In this document: piece by piece, positions 1 to 7,688 of the stretch
Layout: every line of letters begins with the position of its first letter
Position numbering within the stretch: the stretch's first letter is position 1
Origin: CAVRQM01 sp964250775
GTDB taxonomy: Bacteria > Pseudomonadota > Alphaproteobacteria > Acetobacterales > Acetobacteraceae
Assembly: GCA_964250775.1 (NCBI GenBank)
Contig: CAXUHK010000061.1
Coordinates: forward strand, 1-21,662
Length of the DNA: 21,662 nt
Direction of reading: 5' to 3'
Notes under the pieces: generated by a model
What the model saw: the letters and a program-made list of their open reading frames with translations, nothing else
The model's database searches: none
What the model was told of the DNA's origin: nothing
Translations under genes and position numbers: made by a program

Positions 1-1
1 G

Positions 2-238
2 ATCGGGGTGGGCGGCATCACCGCCGACAGCCTGGCGTCCAGCCTGTCGCAGAACAACAACGCCGGCGCGCTCGCCCAACTCGGCACCGCCGCCGGCAAC
101 CCGTTCGACAGCCTGGTGGGTTCCGGCAACCCGTTCCCGGCCGGGTCGGCCAACCCGTTCGAGAACTATGTCGGCGCGAACAACCCGTTCGCGAGCAGCA
201 GCAACCCGTTCGCCATGGCCGCCCCGACCGGCACCTGA
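2..238 (+). CDS. C-terminal fragment of a protein with an NPF-repeat tail (5' end outside window)
   Basis: The reading frame is open from base 2 to the TGA at 236-238, so only the last 78 residues of a longer protein are visible. I do not recognise the family. The first half is Ser/Asn/Ala/Gly rich. The second half contains five Asn-Pro-Phe (NPF) tripeptides separated by short Gly/Ser/Ala-rich linkers, ending AMAAPTGT. There is no membrane segment, catalytic motif or cysteine in the visible part. The tail looks disordered and low in complexity, as in surface or secreted repeat proteins, but its location cannot be judged without the N-terminus. The NPF codons are identical in all copies, which suggests recent in-frame expansion. 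A GTG at 8 is a possible internal start, but an upstream origin is more likely because the frame has no stop before the window edge. Confidence 0.6.
   Translation: MGVGGITADSLASSLSQNNNAGALAQLGTAAGNPFDSLVGSGNPFPAGSANPFENYVGANNPFASSSNPFAMAAPTGT
98..211 (+). repeat. Five in-frame copies of AACCCGTTC encoding NPF
   Basis: The nonamer AACCCGTTC occurs at 98-106, 128-136, 152-160, 182-190 and 203-211. The start-to-start spacings are 30, 24, 30 and 21 bases, all multiples of three, so every copy reads Asn-Pro-Phe in the same frame. The linkers between copies differ in sequence and length. The array therefore looks like a selected motif rather than a simple tandem duplication. Confidence 0.85.
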
Positions 239-262
239 TCGGTCCGAGCATCGCGTCGACCC

Positions 263-328
263 GGGGGGGGGGGCCCCCCCCCCCCCCCCGCGGGCGGGCG
301 AGGCAAAATATAAGGGGCNNNNNNNNNN
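263..328. other. Assembly gap with flanking homopolymer artefact
   Basis: Eleven G (263-273) are followed by sixteen C (274-289), then a short AT-richer piece, then ten N (319-328). A G run fused to a C run beside a scaffold gap is most simply a sequencing or assembly artefact. The true distance between the NPF-repeat gene and the beta-propeller gene is unknown, and nothing should be inferred from the sequence between 239 and 328. Confidence 0.9.
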
Positions 329-346
329 CGGCGTGCCCGCACGCCG
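329..346 (-). terminator. Possible terminator stem downstream of the beta-propeller gene
   Basis: CGGCGTG (329-335), loop CCCG, CACGCCG (340-346) forms a perfect 7-bp GC-rich stem. It begins 20 bases past the stop codon of the minus-strand gene at 366. The position where a T tract would follow on the minus strand is occupied by the N gap, so intrinsic termination cannot be confirmed. The stem may also help explain why the assembly broke here. Confidence 0.4.
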
Positions 347-365
347 CCGGTCGTATCGAGGCATC

Positions 366-2411
366 CTATTGATCGGGAGGCCAGGCTCCGGGCTGCTTGG
401 CGCGCAGGATGCTGCTGGCCTGGAACACGCCATTGGCATCCGTGGCGCCGCGCACTTCGAGGTTCCTCCCGATAACGACAGGGACGGCCTGATGGCGTTC
501 CAGCGCGTCGGCCGTGAGCACGGTGACTTGTTTGCCGCTGCCGAGTTGCAAGGTGAACGAGCCTTCGCCGCTCGCGACCACCGCGCCCGACAGCCGGCTC
601 CCCGACACCGCCTGCGTCGAGACGACCGTGGCCGTGGTGGTCGGCGTGATCGTGGCGCCGGCGGGGCCGATGCCGAAGATGGCCAATTGCTTGTAGCTCG
701 CGACGTAAACCCTGCCATTCGCGACCATGGGCACGACGTTGGCGTTGCCGGCGAGGTTGGGCCAGGTTCCGGCGTCGGCCGCGAGCAACGTCGTGCCCGC
801 CGCGGCATCGAAGGCATGCAGCGTCACCACCGCCGTCGTTCGATCGGTCGGCCGCCGCACGGTCCAGACGACCGCGCTGTTCGCCTTCGTGCCGTTCGAC
901 GAGATGGTGGTGAACGAGCCGGGATCCTGTACGCCGGCGGGGAACGGCTGGGCCGCGGGCAAGCTCCGCTCCGCCACCAGCGCCGTCGCGGGCGAAGTCT
1001 GCAGCCGCCAGAGCACGATCCGGTCGCCGCCGCTGCTGACCACCCTGGCCGCGCCGTCCGCGGCCACGAAGTAGGACGGCCCGCACCAGCAGGCTCCCTC
1101 CGGGTAGGTGCCGACCACCCTGTCCGAGCCGCCCGGGTTGATGCCGCCGAGGCTGAGCCGGTTCATCAGGAACATGCGCCCGTCCTTGCCGCCGGCGACG
1201 ATCAGGTAGGGAGTCGGGCCTGGCTGCGCCGGCAACGCCATGACGCCGCCGGAGCCGAGATCCGTGTCCTCCTGGTCGAGCGTCGCCACGTTGGACGGCG
1301 TGAAGTAGGTCTTGACCGTCGCCAAGTCCGTCGACAGCTTCAGCACGCTTTCCGACAGGTTGAGCGTGGGACTGTAGGTGGTGCCGCTGTAGTCGGAATT
1401 GCCGGTCGCGAACAGCAGGTTGCCTTGCCCCTCGGCGGCCAGGCCCCAACCCGACATCCAGACCGAGGTCAGGAACCAGTCGTCCGGCGCCGTGGCCAGG
1501 CGGTCGTCGAGGTGGTTGTGGCCCAGCGGGGCCAGCGAGTTGGTCTGCCAGCCGAGGATCCAGCCGCGCGACACGTCGCTGTCGGCGTCGCAGAAGCTCG
1601 CGAACGCCGCATAGACCTTGCCCTCCGTCACCAGCAGCGCCGAGCGCTGGCGGGCGGCGTAGGAGTGGAAGCCGAAGACGGTGCCGTTCGAGAGCGTCTG
1701 CGAGGCCGAGACGACCTGCGGCGCCACGACGTCGTTGAGGGTGCCCGGATCGAGCGCGTGCAGGCGATAGATCAGGCCGGCGGGTTCGGCGGTGTAGGCC
1801 ATCACGTACAGGATGCGCGTCACCGGGTCGATCACCGGGGTGGACCCGATGCCGACATTGGCGCCGTTGTTGTTGCACTGCGCCGGCAGGCTCTGGCGCG
1901 GAACCGGCGAGCCGAGGCTGCGGGTGAGCAGCACAGCGCCGGAACCCGCATCGACGGCATAGACCGTGTCGCCCTCGGTCGCCACGTAGACGACGTCGTG
2001 CGTGCCGTTGGCGATGGACTGGTGGGTCAGCAGCAGCGGCTGCGCGTCGACCTGGTCGTCGAGCGGCACGGAGTGCAGCAGGTTGAATTGCGCGCTGCCG
2101 ACGTTGGCCGGGGTGAGGATCGCCTCGGCACTGTTCCAGCCATCGCGCCGGTTGTCGTTGTGGTAGGTCGTGACGCTGATTTTCGGTGTCGACCCTGCCG
2201 CGACCTGGGCCGCGTCGACGCTCAACCGTGCGGTGTCCGGCGGCGGCATCTGCACCGCGTTTAGGTCGTTGTTGCCGATTTCGAGGCTGTCATCCACTTG
2301 CGCACTGGCAAGGGAGGCGTCGCACAGTGCCAGCGCCAGTGCGGCGCAAAGCATCAGGCATCTCGGTTTCGTTCGTGACTGTGCGTTCCGGTCGTCTGCG
2401 TCCCTTGCCAT
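366..2411 (-). CDS. Secreted PQQ-type beta-propeller repeat protein with DUF5666-like C-terminal domain
   Basis: The 681-residue product has an N-terminal Sec signal: Arg-rich n-region, hydrophobic core around LCAALALAL, cleavage likely after ASA. The body carries repeated blade-like motifs such as DVVYVATEGDTVYAVDAGSG, GRMFLMN and GRVYVASY, typical of PQQ/BamB-like propellers. Reactive elements typical of quinoprotein dehydrogenases were not recognised, so I call it a propeller and not an enzyme. The last 90 or so residues, from about VVSTQAVSG, resemble DUF5666: a G-V-V-A-S-G-E-G-S-F-T-L strand pattern, then GRNLEVRG and a closing strand. The start was set at the ATG at 2411, because the 34 codons upstream look non-coding and the next ATG (2354) would lose the positive n-region. 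A G-rich stretch (GGGGGC) lies just upstream. It sits 153 bases after the sugar permease gene on the same strand and may be separately transcribed. Periplasmic or surface location is inferred. Confidence 0.75.
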   Translation of the reverse strand: MARDADDRNAQSRTKPRCLMLCAALALALCDASLASAQVDDSLEIGNNDLNAVQMPPPDTARLSVDAAQVAAGSTPKISVTTYHNDNRRDGWNSAEAILTPANVGSAQFNLLHSVPLDDQVDAQPLLLTHQSIANGTHDVVYVATEGDTVYAVDAGSGAVLLTRSLGSPVPRQSLPAQCNNNGANVGIGSTPVIDPVTRILYVMAYTAEPAGLIYRLHALDPGTLNDVVAPQVVSASQTLSNGTVFGFHSYAARQRSALLVTEGKVYAAFASFCDADSDVSRGWILGWQTNSLAPLGHNHLDDRLATAPDDWFLTSVWMSGWGLAAEGQGNLLFATGNSDYSGTTYSPTLNLSESVLKLSTDLATVKTYFTPSNVATLDQEDTDLGSGGVMALPAQPGPTPYLIVAGGKDGRMFLMNRLSLGGINPGGSDRVVGTYPEGACWCGPSYFVAADGAARVVSSGGDRIVLWRLQTSPATALVAERSLPAAQPFPAGVQDPGSFTTISSNGTKANSAVVWTVRRPTDRTTAVVTLHAFDAAAGTTLLAADAGTWPNLAGNANVVPMVANGRVYVASYKQLAIFGIGPAGATITPTTTATVVSTQAVSGSRLSGAVVASGEGSFTLQLGSGKQVTVLTADALERHQAVPVVIGRNLEVRGATDANGVFQASSILRAKQPGAWPPDQ

Positions 2412-2564
2412 TGCCGTGCCCCCGCTTGTTGCTTTTCTTGCGTGCGCGATGCCAGGTTCGTTGCGTCCCTGCGTATCGTGGGTTCGGCACGGTGGTCCTC
2501 CGTCTGGCCGCAACTCAACATTGCAAGGGGAGTAGTCCGGAATCGCGTCGAAGCAGCCGGGCAG

Positions 2565-3527
2565 CTAAGGGTTGCGGCGCTTCTGGTTGAGGCTGTCGAT
2601 CAGCACCGCGCCGAAGATCACCGCGCCCTGGATGAACTGCACCCAGAACGGCTGCACGTTCTTCAACGTCAGCCCGTTGTTGATGAGGCCGATGATGAGC
2701 ACGCCCAGCAGCGTGCCCAGGATGCTGCCCTTGCCGCCGAACAGCGAGGCGCCGCCGATCACCACGGCGGCGATGGCGTTCAGCTCCAGCCCCACGGCCG
2801 CGATCGGCTGCGCGCTGTCGAGCCGGCCCGCCAGCACCACGCCCGCGAGCCCGGCCAGCGCGCCGCTCACGACGTAGACGATGGCGAGCGTCCGCGTGAC
2901 CGGAATGCCGGCCAGCCGGGCGGCGTCGCGGTTGCCGCCCACGGCATAGATCTCTGCCCCGAGCACGGTGCGCGCCAGCACCAGCCCGGCCACCAGGAAC
3001 ACCGCCAGCGTGATCAACGCCGCGACCGGGAACGGCCCCCAGTTGCCGCCGCCGATGTTGTCGAAGGCGTCGGGAAACGAGAACACGGTGTTGCCGTTGG
3101 TCACGATGAACGCCAGGCCGCGCGCCATCGCCAGCACCGCGAGGCTCACGATGAACGGGCTCATGTTCAGCGCCGTAACCGCGAAGGCGATGAAGCCGCC
3201 AGACAGGGCGCCGACCCCGATGCCGACCAGCACCGCCAGCGGCACCGGCACATGCGCGCCCAGCGCCAGCCCGGCCATGACGCCGCTGAACGCCACCACC
3301 GAGCCGACCGAGAGGTCGATGCCGCCGGTGACGATGACGAAGGTCTCGCCCACTGCCACGATTCCGATCAGCGAGCTGGCCAGCAGGATCGAGAGCAGGT
3401 TGGCGACGGTGAGGAACGCCGGCGTGGTGACAGCCAGGTATAGCGAGATGGCGACGAAGCCGACCACGATGGTCAGCTCGTTCAGCGCGCGGGTCATGGA
3501 CGCCAGCCCGAAGCGCCGCTCTGGCAT
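2565..3527 (-). CDS. CUT2/ribose-type sugar ABC transporter permease
   Basis: This 320-residue inner-membrane permease belongs to the BPD_transp_2 (RbsC-like) family and would form the homodimeric channel for the ATPase at 3530-5017. Diagnostic blocks are GETFVIVTGGIDLSVGSVV near residue 60 and, toward the C-terminus, AIAAVVIGGASLFGGKGS. Repeated hydrophobic helices fill the length expected for the family. The ATG at 3527 was chosen because it lies two bases after the ATPase stop codon and gives a normal N-terminus (MPERRFGLAS). The upstream in-frame extension only reads through the ATPase gene in another frame. It is the last gene of the binding protein - ATPase - permease operon. No hairpin with a T tract was found in the 153 bases before the propeller gene. 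Substrate is not predictable. Confidence 0.93.
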   Translation of the reverse strand: MPERRFGLASMTRALNELTIVVGFVAISLYLAVTTPAFLTVANLLSILLASSLIGIVAVGETFVIVTGGIDLSVGSVVAFSGVMAGLALGAHVPVPLAVLVGIGVGALSGGFIAFAVTALNMSPFIVSLAVLAMARGLAFIVTNGNTVFSFPDAFDNIGGGNWGPFPVAALITLAVFLVAGLVLARTVLGAEIYAVGGNRDAARLAGIPVTRTLAIVYVVSGALAGLAGVVLAGRLDSAQPIAAVGLELNAIAAVVIGGASLFGGKGSILGTLLGVLIIGLINNGLTLKNVQPFWVQFIQGAVIFGAVLIDSLNQKRRNP

Positions 3528-3529
3528 CG

Positions 3530-5017
3530 TCAGCCCAGCGCCGCCAGCGACATCACCCGCTCCTGGCTGAACTCGGCCCGCGCCAGCCCGCCCACCAGTC
3601 GGCCCGCGCGCATCACCAGGATGCGGTCGCACAGGCCCAGCAGCTCGATCATGTCGGACGAGACCATGAGGATCGCCGCCCCCCGTTCGGCCAGCGCGTT
3701 GACCAGGCGGTAGACCTCGACCTTGGCGCCGACGTCGATGCCGCGCGTCGGCTCGTCGAGCAGGAACACCCGGGGGTTGGTGGTCAGCGCCCGGCCCAGC
3801 ACGACCTTCTGCTGGTTGCCGCCGGACAGCGACTGCACGCGCTGGCGGATGCCGGGAGTGCGGATCTGCAACTCGCGCACCGCGCGTTCGGCCAGGCGAT
3901 CGATCCGCCCGGCCGCCAGGACGGTGCGCAGCCAGGACACCAGCGGCAGCGTCGACATCGCGACGTTGCTGCGCACCGAGAACGGCAGCACCAGGCCCTC
4001 GCCCTTGCGGTCCTCAGGCACCAGCGCCACGCCGGCGGCGATGGCCTGCCGCGGCGAGCGGATGGCCTTCGCGCGCGCCTGCACCTGGATGGTCCCGGAC
4101 GTGGCCGGCAGCGCGCCGTAGATCGTCTTGAGCACCTCGGTTCGCCCAGCCCCGATCAGCCCGCCGAGGCCCACCACCTCGCCGGCGCGGACCGCGAACG
4201 AGACGTCGGAAAACCGCCCGGCGGAGGCGAGGCCGGCGACTTCCAGCAGCACCTCGCCGAGCGCCGCGTGGCGCTCGGGGAACAGGGCCTCGATCGGGCG
4301 GTTCACCATCGCCTGGATCAGCGCCGGCTCGGTCCAGTCGGCGGTGGCGCGGGTCTCGACCGCCGCCCCGTCGCGCAGCACCGTCACCCGGTCGCAGATC
4401 TCGAACACCTCCTCGAGGTGGTGGCTGATGAACACCAGGCCGACACCGGCGGCGCGCAGGCCGGCCACGGTCGCGAACAGGATGCGCTGCTCGGCCGAGG
4501 TGAGTGTCGCGGTCGGTTCATCCATGACGATCACCCGGGCGCGGCGGGACAGCGCGCGGGCGATCTCAACTAGTTGCTGCTGCGCGATGCCGAGGCGTCG
4601 CACCAGCGTGCCCGGAGCCACGGACAGGCCGACCCGCGCCAGCAGGCGCTCCGCCTCGCGATGCAGCGCGGCACGGCGCACGGTCCCGATCACGGTGCGC
4701 GGCAGGTGGCCCAAGAAGATGTTCTCGGCCACCGAGCGGTCCGGGATCAGGCTCAGTTCCTGGTGGATGACGACGATGCCGGCGTCGAGCGCGTCGCGCG
4801 GGCGGCGCGGCACGAAGCGCGCGCCGGCCAGGTGCAACTCGCCCTGGTCGGGCGGGAACACGCCGGCGAGGATCTTGACCAGGGTGGACTTGCCGGCGCC
4901 GTTCTCGCCCACGAGGCCCAGCACCTCGCCACCGTCGAGTGCGATGCTGACGTCGGACAGCGCGCGGACGCCGGGGAAGCCCTTGGAGATGCCGCGCATC
5001 TCCAGCAGGCGGGTCAC
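3530..5017 (-). CDS. CUT2/ribose-type sugar ABC transporter ATP-binding protein (duplicated ATPase)
   Basis: This 495-residue protein is a tandem of two ABC domains, as in RbsA/MglA/XylG. The first half has an intact Walker A (GENGAGKST, 37-45), a signature-like LGIAQQQ, Walker B VIVMDEPTA (about 162-170) and the switch His in ISHHLEE. The second half has LSGGNQQKVV (397-406) and VFLLDEPTRGIDVGA, but its Walker A reads GLIGAGRTE with Arg in place of Lys. This half-site degeneration is normal for the family and suggests one main hydrolytic site. The GTG at 5017 starts one base after the binding-protein stop codon and is preceded by a GAGGT Shine-Dalgarno. The in-frame ATG at 4999 would cut into the conserved LLEMRGISK start of the domain. 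Operon context makes it the energy unit for the permease at 2565-3527. Confidence 0.95.
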   Translation of the reverse strand: MTRLLEMRGISKGFPGVRALSDVSIALDGGEVLGLVGENGAGKSTLVKILAGVFPPDQGELHLAGARFVPRRPRDALDAGIVVIHQELSLIPDRSVAENIFLGHLPRTVIGTVRRAALHREAERLLARVGLSVAPGTLVRRLGIAQQQLVEIARALSRRARVIVMDEPTATLTSAEQRILFATVAGLRAAGVGLVFISHHLEEVFEICDRVTVLRDGAAVETRATADWTEPALIQAMVNRPIEALFPERHAALGEVLLEVAGLASAGRFSDVSFAVRAGEVVGLGGLIGAGRTEVLKTIYGALPATSGTIQVQARAKAIRSPRQAIAAGVALVPEDRKGEGLVLPFSVRSNVAMSTLPLVSWLRTVLAAGRIDRLAERAVRELQIRTPGIRQRVQSLSGGNQQKVVLGRALTTNPRVFLLDEPTRGIDVGAKVEVYRLVNALAERGAAILMVSSDMIELLGLCDRILVMRAGRLVGGLARAEFSQERVMSLAALG

Positions 5018-5018
5018 G

Positions 5019-6020
5019 CTATTGGCTTACCTCGTCGCCCCACAGGCCGTACGACTTGACCTCGGCACTGTCGATGTTGGCTTTCGTCACCAGGATATGC
5101 GGCCAGAACTGGTGCGCTGGGATGTCCTTGTTGCCGTGCAGGTAGCCGTCGACATAGGCGACCGACTGCTTGGCCATGGTCAGCGGGTTCTGCGACAGGG
5201 TGGCATCCATCTGACCCTTGCGGATGGCGCTCAGCGCCTGCTCGGTGCCGTCGATGCCGATGACCACGATGTGCTTGGGGCTGCCGGCGGGCTCGAAGCG
5301 GTTGGCTTGCCGGATCGCGCGCAAGGCGCCCACCGCGTTGTCGTCGTTGCCGTTGAAGATGGCGTCGATGTCGTTGTGCGCGGCGAGCAACTGGGTGGTG
5401 ATGTTGAACCCCTTGTCGGCGTCGAAATCGGCCGCCTGCCGCGCGATCAGTGTCAGGTCCGGGTTGGCCTTCTGCAACGCCGCGAACTCGGTGGCGAAAC
5501 CCTTTTCGCGCTCGTCGCCTGCGGTCGTGCCGAGCAGGCCCTCCAGGTCGACCACGCCGCCCTTGATGGAACCGTATTTCTGCTTGAGCTGGGCGGCGAT
5601 GTAGTCGGCTCCCTCCTTGCCCAGCGCCTCGTTGTCGGTTTCGAGGAAGTTCACCTGGCACGTGCCGCACGCGGCGCCGCGGTCCAACGTGAACACCGGG
5701 ATGCCGGCCTTGTTGGCCCGCTTGACGATGGGGACGATGGAATCGGCGTTGATCGGGTTGAGGATCAGCGCCGCGACGTGCTGGTTGACGAGGTCGAGCA
5801 CCTGGTTGGTCTGGGTGCTAGCGTCGCCGTTGGCGCTGGTGTTGATGAGGCGCAGGCCGGGGTGCGCCGCGATGCCGGTCACGACGCCCTTCGACATGCC
5901 CTGGAAGAACGGGTTGGCCAGCGTGGCGACGCTGAGGCCCACGGTGTAATCGGCGGCGTGCGCCCCGAACGCGATCGAGGCCGCGAGGGCGCAGGCAAGG
6001 CCGTATCCGAGACGCCGCAT
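5019..6020 (-). CDS. Periplasmic sugar-binding protein, ribose/galactose-type (first importer)
   Basis: This 333-residue periplasmic ligand-binding protein (Peripla_BP_4 type) delivers substrate to the permease/ATPase encoded just downstream. A signal peptide is visible (MRRLGYGLACALAASIAFGAHA, cleavage near residue 22-23). Family motifs include VGLSVATLANPFF, LILNPINADS, the ligand-contacting Asp-Arg of FTLDRG (113-114), ETDN (127-130), FNGNDDNAVGA and VVIGIDGTE. A CGTC pair at 118-121, right after the Asp-Arg, is not a usual feature of the family. The ATG at 6020 is preferred over a GTG at 6035 because it follows a GGGGGAAAA stretch at Shine-Dalgarno distance and gives a compact signal peptide. 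It is the first gene of its operon and its promoter lies in the divergent region 6021-6176. Ligand class is inferred from family only: pentose, hexose or polyol. Confidence 0.93.
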   Translation of the reverse strand: MRRLGYGLACALAASIAFGAHAADYTVGLSVATLANPFFQGMSKGVVTGIAAHPGLRLINTSANGDASTQTNQVLDLVNQHVAALILNPINADSIVPIVKRANKAGIPVFTLDRGAACGTCQVNFLETDNEALGKEGADYIAAQLKQKYGSIKGGVVDLEGLLGTTAGDEREKGFATEFAALQKANPDLTLIARQAADFDADKGFNITTQLLAAHNDIDAIFNGNDDNAVGALRAIRQANRFEPAGSPKHIVVIGIDGTEQALSAIRKGQMDATLSQNPLTMAKQSVAYVDGYLHGNKDIPAHQFWPHILVTKANIDSAEVKSYGLWGDEVSQ

Positions 6021-6176
6021 CCGATTTTCCCCCACCGCTTCGCGTTCGCTCGCGATTGCGTGCGGACACTAGGCAGGGTGATTCGGGCCGTCAACGCCGG
6101 TCGCTTGCCTCGGCTCCGGTTCGAGCTACCATGCTCGCAAGTGGGACAACCCACGGATCGCGGGAGGTTCAGGCGT
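6021..6176. promoter_or_regulatory. Divergent control region between two sugar-importer operons
   Basis: On the minus strand TTGACG (6094-6089) and TAGTGT (6071-6066) are 17 bases apart and would drive the binding-protein operon. On the plus strand TTGCCT (6105-6110) and TACCAT (6127-6132) are 16 bases apart and would drive the ATPase-first operon. The two -35 boxes are only ten bases apart, so one regulator bound between them could control both. In the plus-strand leader, GTGGG-ACAA-CCCAC (6141-6154) is a perfect 5-bp dyad. A strong Shine-Dalgarno GGGAGG (6162-6167) lies nine bases before the GTG at 6177. Promoter boxes are matched by eye and are imperfect. Confidence 0.45.
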
Positions 6177-7688
6177 GTGAGCGGTCGGGCCGACCTGCTG
6201 CGGATGCGCGGCATCCAGAAACGGTTCGGCGGCGTCCACGCCCTGCGTGGAGTCGACTTCGACCTCGCCGCCGGCGAGGTGCATGTGCTGCTCGGCGAGA
6301 ACGGGGCCGGCAAGAGCACGCTGATGGGCGTGCTGAGCGGCGCCGTGGCACCTGACGCCGGCGAACTCCGCCTCGACGGCGGCGCCCGTCAGTTCGCCAG
6401 CCCACGCGAGGCGCACGCCGCGGGCATCGCCATGATCCCGCAGGAACTCGACCTGGTGCCGGGCCTCGACATCGCCGCCAACCTGTTCCTGGGCCAGGAA
6501 CTCAGCCGTGGCGGCGTGCTCGGCCACCGCCGGATGCGGCTGGCCGCCCAGGAACTGCTGCGCCACGCCGGGGTGGCGCTCGACGCCGGCTTGCCGGTGG
6601 CGAGCCTGCGCATGGGCGAGCGCCAACTCGTCGCCATCGCCAAGGCGCTCGCGGCGCAGGCGCGCATCCTCATCATGGACGAGCCGACCGCCGCGCTGTC
6701 GGCGGCCGAGGCCGAGCACTTGTTCGGCGTGGTGCGCGAGCTGCGTGGGCGCGGCGTCGGCGTCGTCTACATCTCGCACCGGCTGGAGGAGGTGGCGCGC
6801 ATCGCCGACCGGGTGACGGTGATGCGCGACGGCGTGGTGGTGGGAGAGGCCACGGCCGACGCGCCGCAGAGCCGGTTGGTGCAGATGCTGGTCGGCCGCC
6901 CGTTCTCGGAGCTGTTCCCCCCGCTCGCGGCGCGGACCGGCCCTGCCGTGCTCCGACTCGATCACGCCGCGTTCGCGCCCGACCTGCCGCGCGCCGGTTG
7001 GCAGGCGCCCTCCGACGTGTCGCTAACCGTGCATCGCGGCGAGATCGTGGGCTTGGCCGGGCTGATGGGCGTGGGCCGCACCGAGCTGTTGTCAGCGCTC
7101 TACGGCTTCGGCGTCACCGGGCGCTGGCGCGGCGTGGTCGAGGTGGATGGCCGCCCGGTGCGGCTCGACGGCATCCGCGCCGCGCGGCGGGCCGGCATCG
7201 CCTACGTCACCGACGACCGACGCGGCAGCGGACTGGTCCTGGGTCATACCGTGGCGCAGAACGCGGTGATGTCGGTGCTGCGGCGGGTGACGCCGTGGGG
7301 GCTGGTGTCGCGCGGCCGCGAACGCGCGCTGGTGACGCGGGCACTCGACGACTACGACGTGCGGCCGAAGGCGCCCGGTGCGCGCATCGCCAACCTGTCC
7401 GGCGGCAACCAGCAGAAGGTGGTGTTCGCCAAGGAGCTGATGCGCGGCCCGCGCCTGCTGCTGCTGGACGAGCCGACGCGCGGCGTCGATGTCGGCGCCA
7501 AGGCGGAGATCTACCGCCGCATCCGCGCCCTGTCGGCGACCGGGCTCGGCGTGCTGGTGGCGTCCTCCGAGCTGCCGGAGCTGATCGGGCTGTGCGACCG
7601 CGTGCTGGTGATGCACGCGGGCCGCACCGTCCGCGAGTTCGGGCCGCACGCCGACGAGGCGGCGGTGCGCCAGGCCAGCGCGGCGTGA
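6177..7688 (+). CDS. CUT2/ribose-type sugar ABC transporter ATP-binding protein (second importer)
   Basis: The 503-residue product is a duplicated ABC ATPase energising the permease at 7685-8680. Domain 1 has Walker A GENGAGKST (40-48), the degenerate signature LRMGERQLVAIAKAL, Walker B ILIMDEPTAAL and YISHRLEE. Domain 2 has the Lys-less Walker A-like GLMGVGRTE (about 295-303), LSGGNQQKVVFAKEL (408-422) and LLLLDEPTRGVDVGAK. The GTG at 6177 is chosen because GGGAGG lies nine bases upstream. Much longer in-frame extension upstream is an antisense artefact over the divergent operon. It is clearly a paralogue of the ATPase at 3530-5017 but with a different signature and linker, so the two look like long-separated relatives rather than a recent duplication. 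It overlaps the next gene by four bases (GTGA). Confidence 0.95.
   Translation: MSGRADLLRMRGIQKRFGGVHALRGVDFDLAAGEVHVLLGENGAGKSTLMGVLSGAVAPDAGELRLDGGARQFASPREAHAAGIAMIPQELDLVPGLDIAANLFLGQELSRGGVLGHRRMRLAAQELLRHAGVALDAGLPVASLRMGERQLVAIAKALAAQARILIMDEPTAALSAAEAEHLFGVVRELRGRGVGVVYISHRLEEVARIADRVTVMRDGVVVGEATADAPQSRLVQMLVGRPFSELFPPLAARTGPAVLRLDHAAFAPDLPRAGWQAPSDVSLTVHRGEIVGLAGLMGVGRTELLSALYGFGVTGRWRGVVEVDGRPVRLDGIRAARRAGIAYVTDDRRGSGLVLGHTVAQNAVMSVLRRVTPWGLVSRGRERALVTRALDDYDVRPKAPGARIANLSGGNQQKVVFAKELMRGPRLLLLDEPTRGVDVGAKAEIYRRIRALSATGLGVLVASSELPELIGLCDRVLVMHAGRTVREFGPHADEAAVRQASAA

Noticed and set aside
168..2264. Long plus-strand frame opposite the beta-propeller gene
   Set aside because: It crosses the N gap and the homopolymer and reads as Arg-rich low complexity. 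The minus-strand frame has a signal peptide and propeller repeats.
4128..6176. Upstream extension of the plus-strand ATPase frame by more than 600 codons
   Set aside because: It runs antisense through the divergent binding-protein and ATPase genes and has no recognisable domain. The GTG at 6177 with a strong ribosome site gives a normal-length ATPase.
3530..7688. Recent duplication of one importer to give the other
   Set aside because: The two ATPases and permeases share family motifs but differ throughout their linkers and signatures, and gene order differs. They look like separate old lineages.
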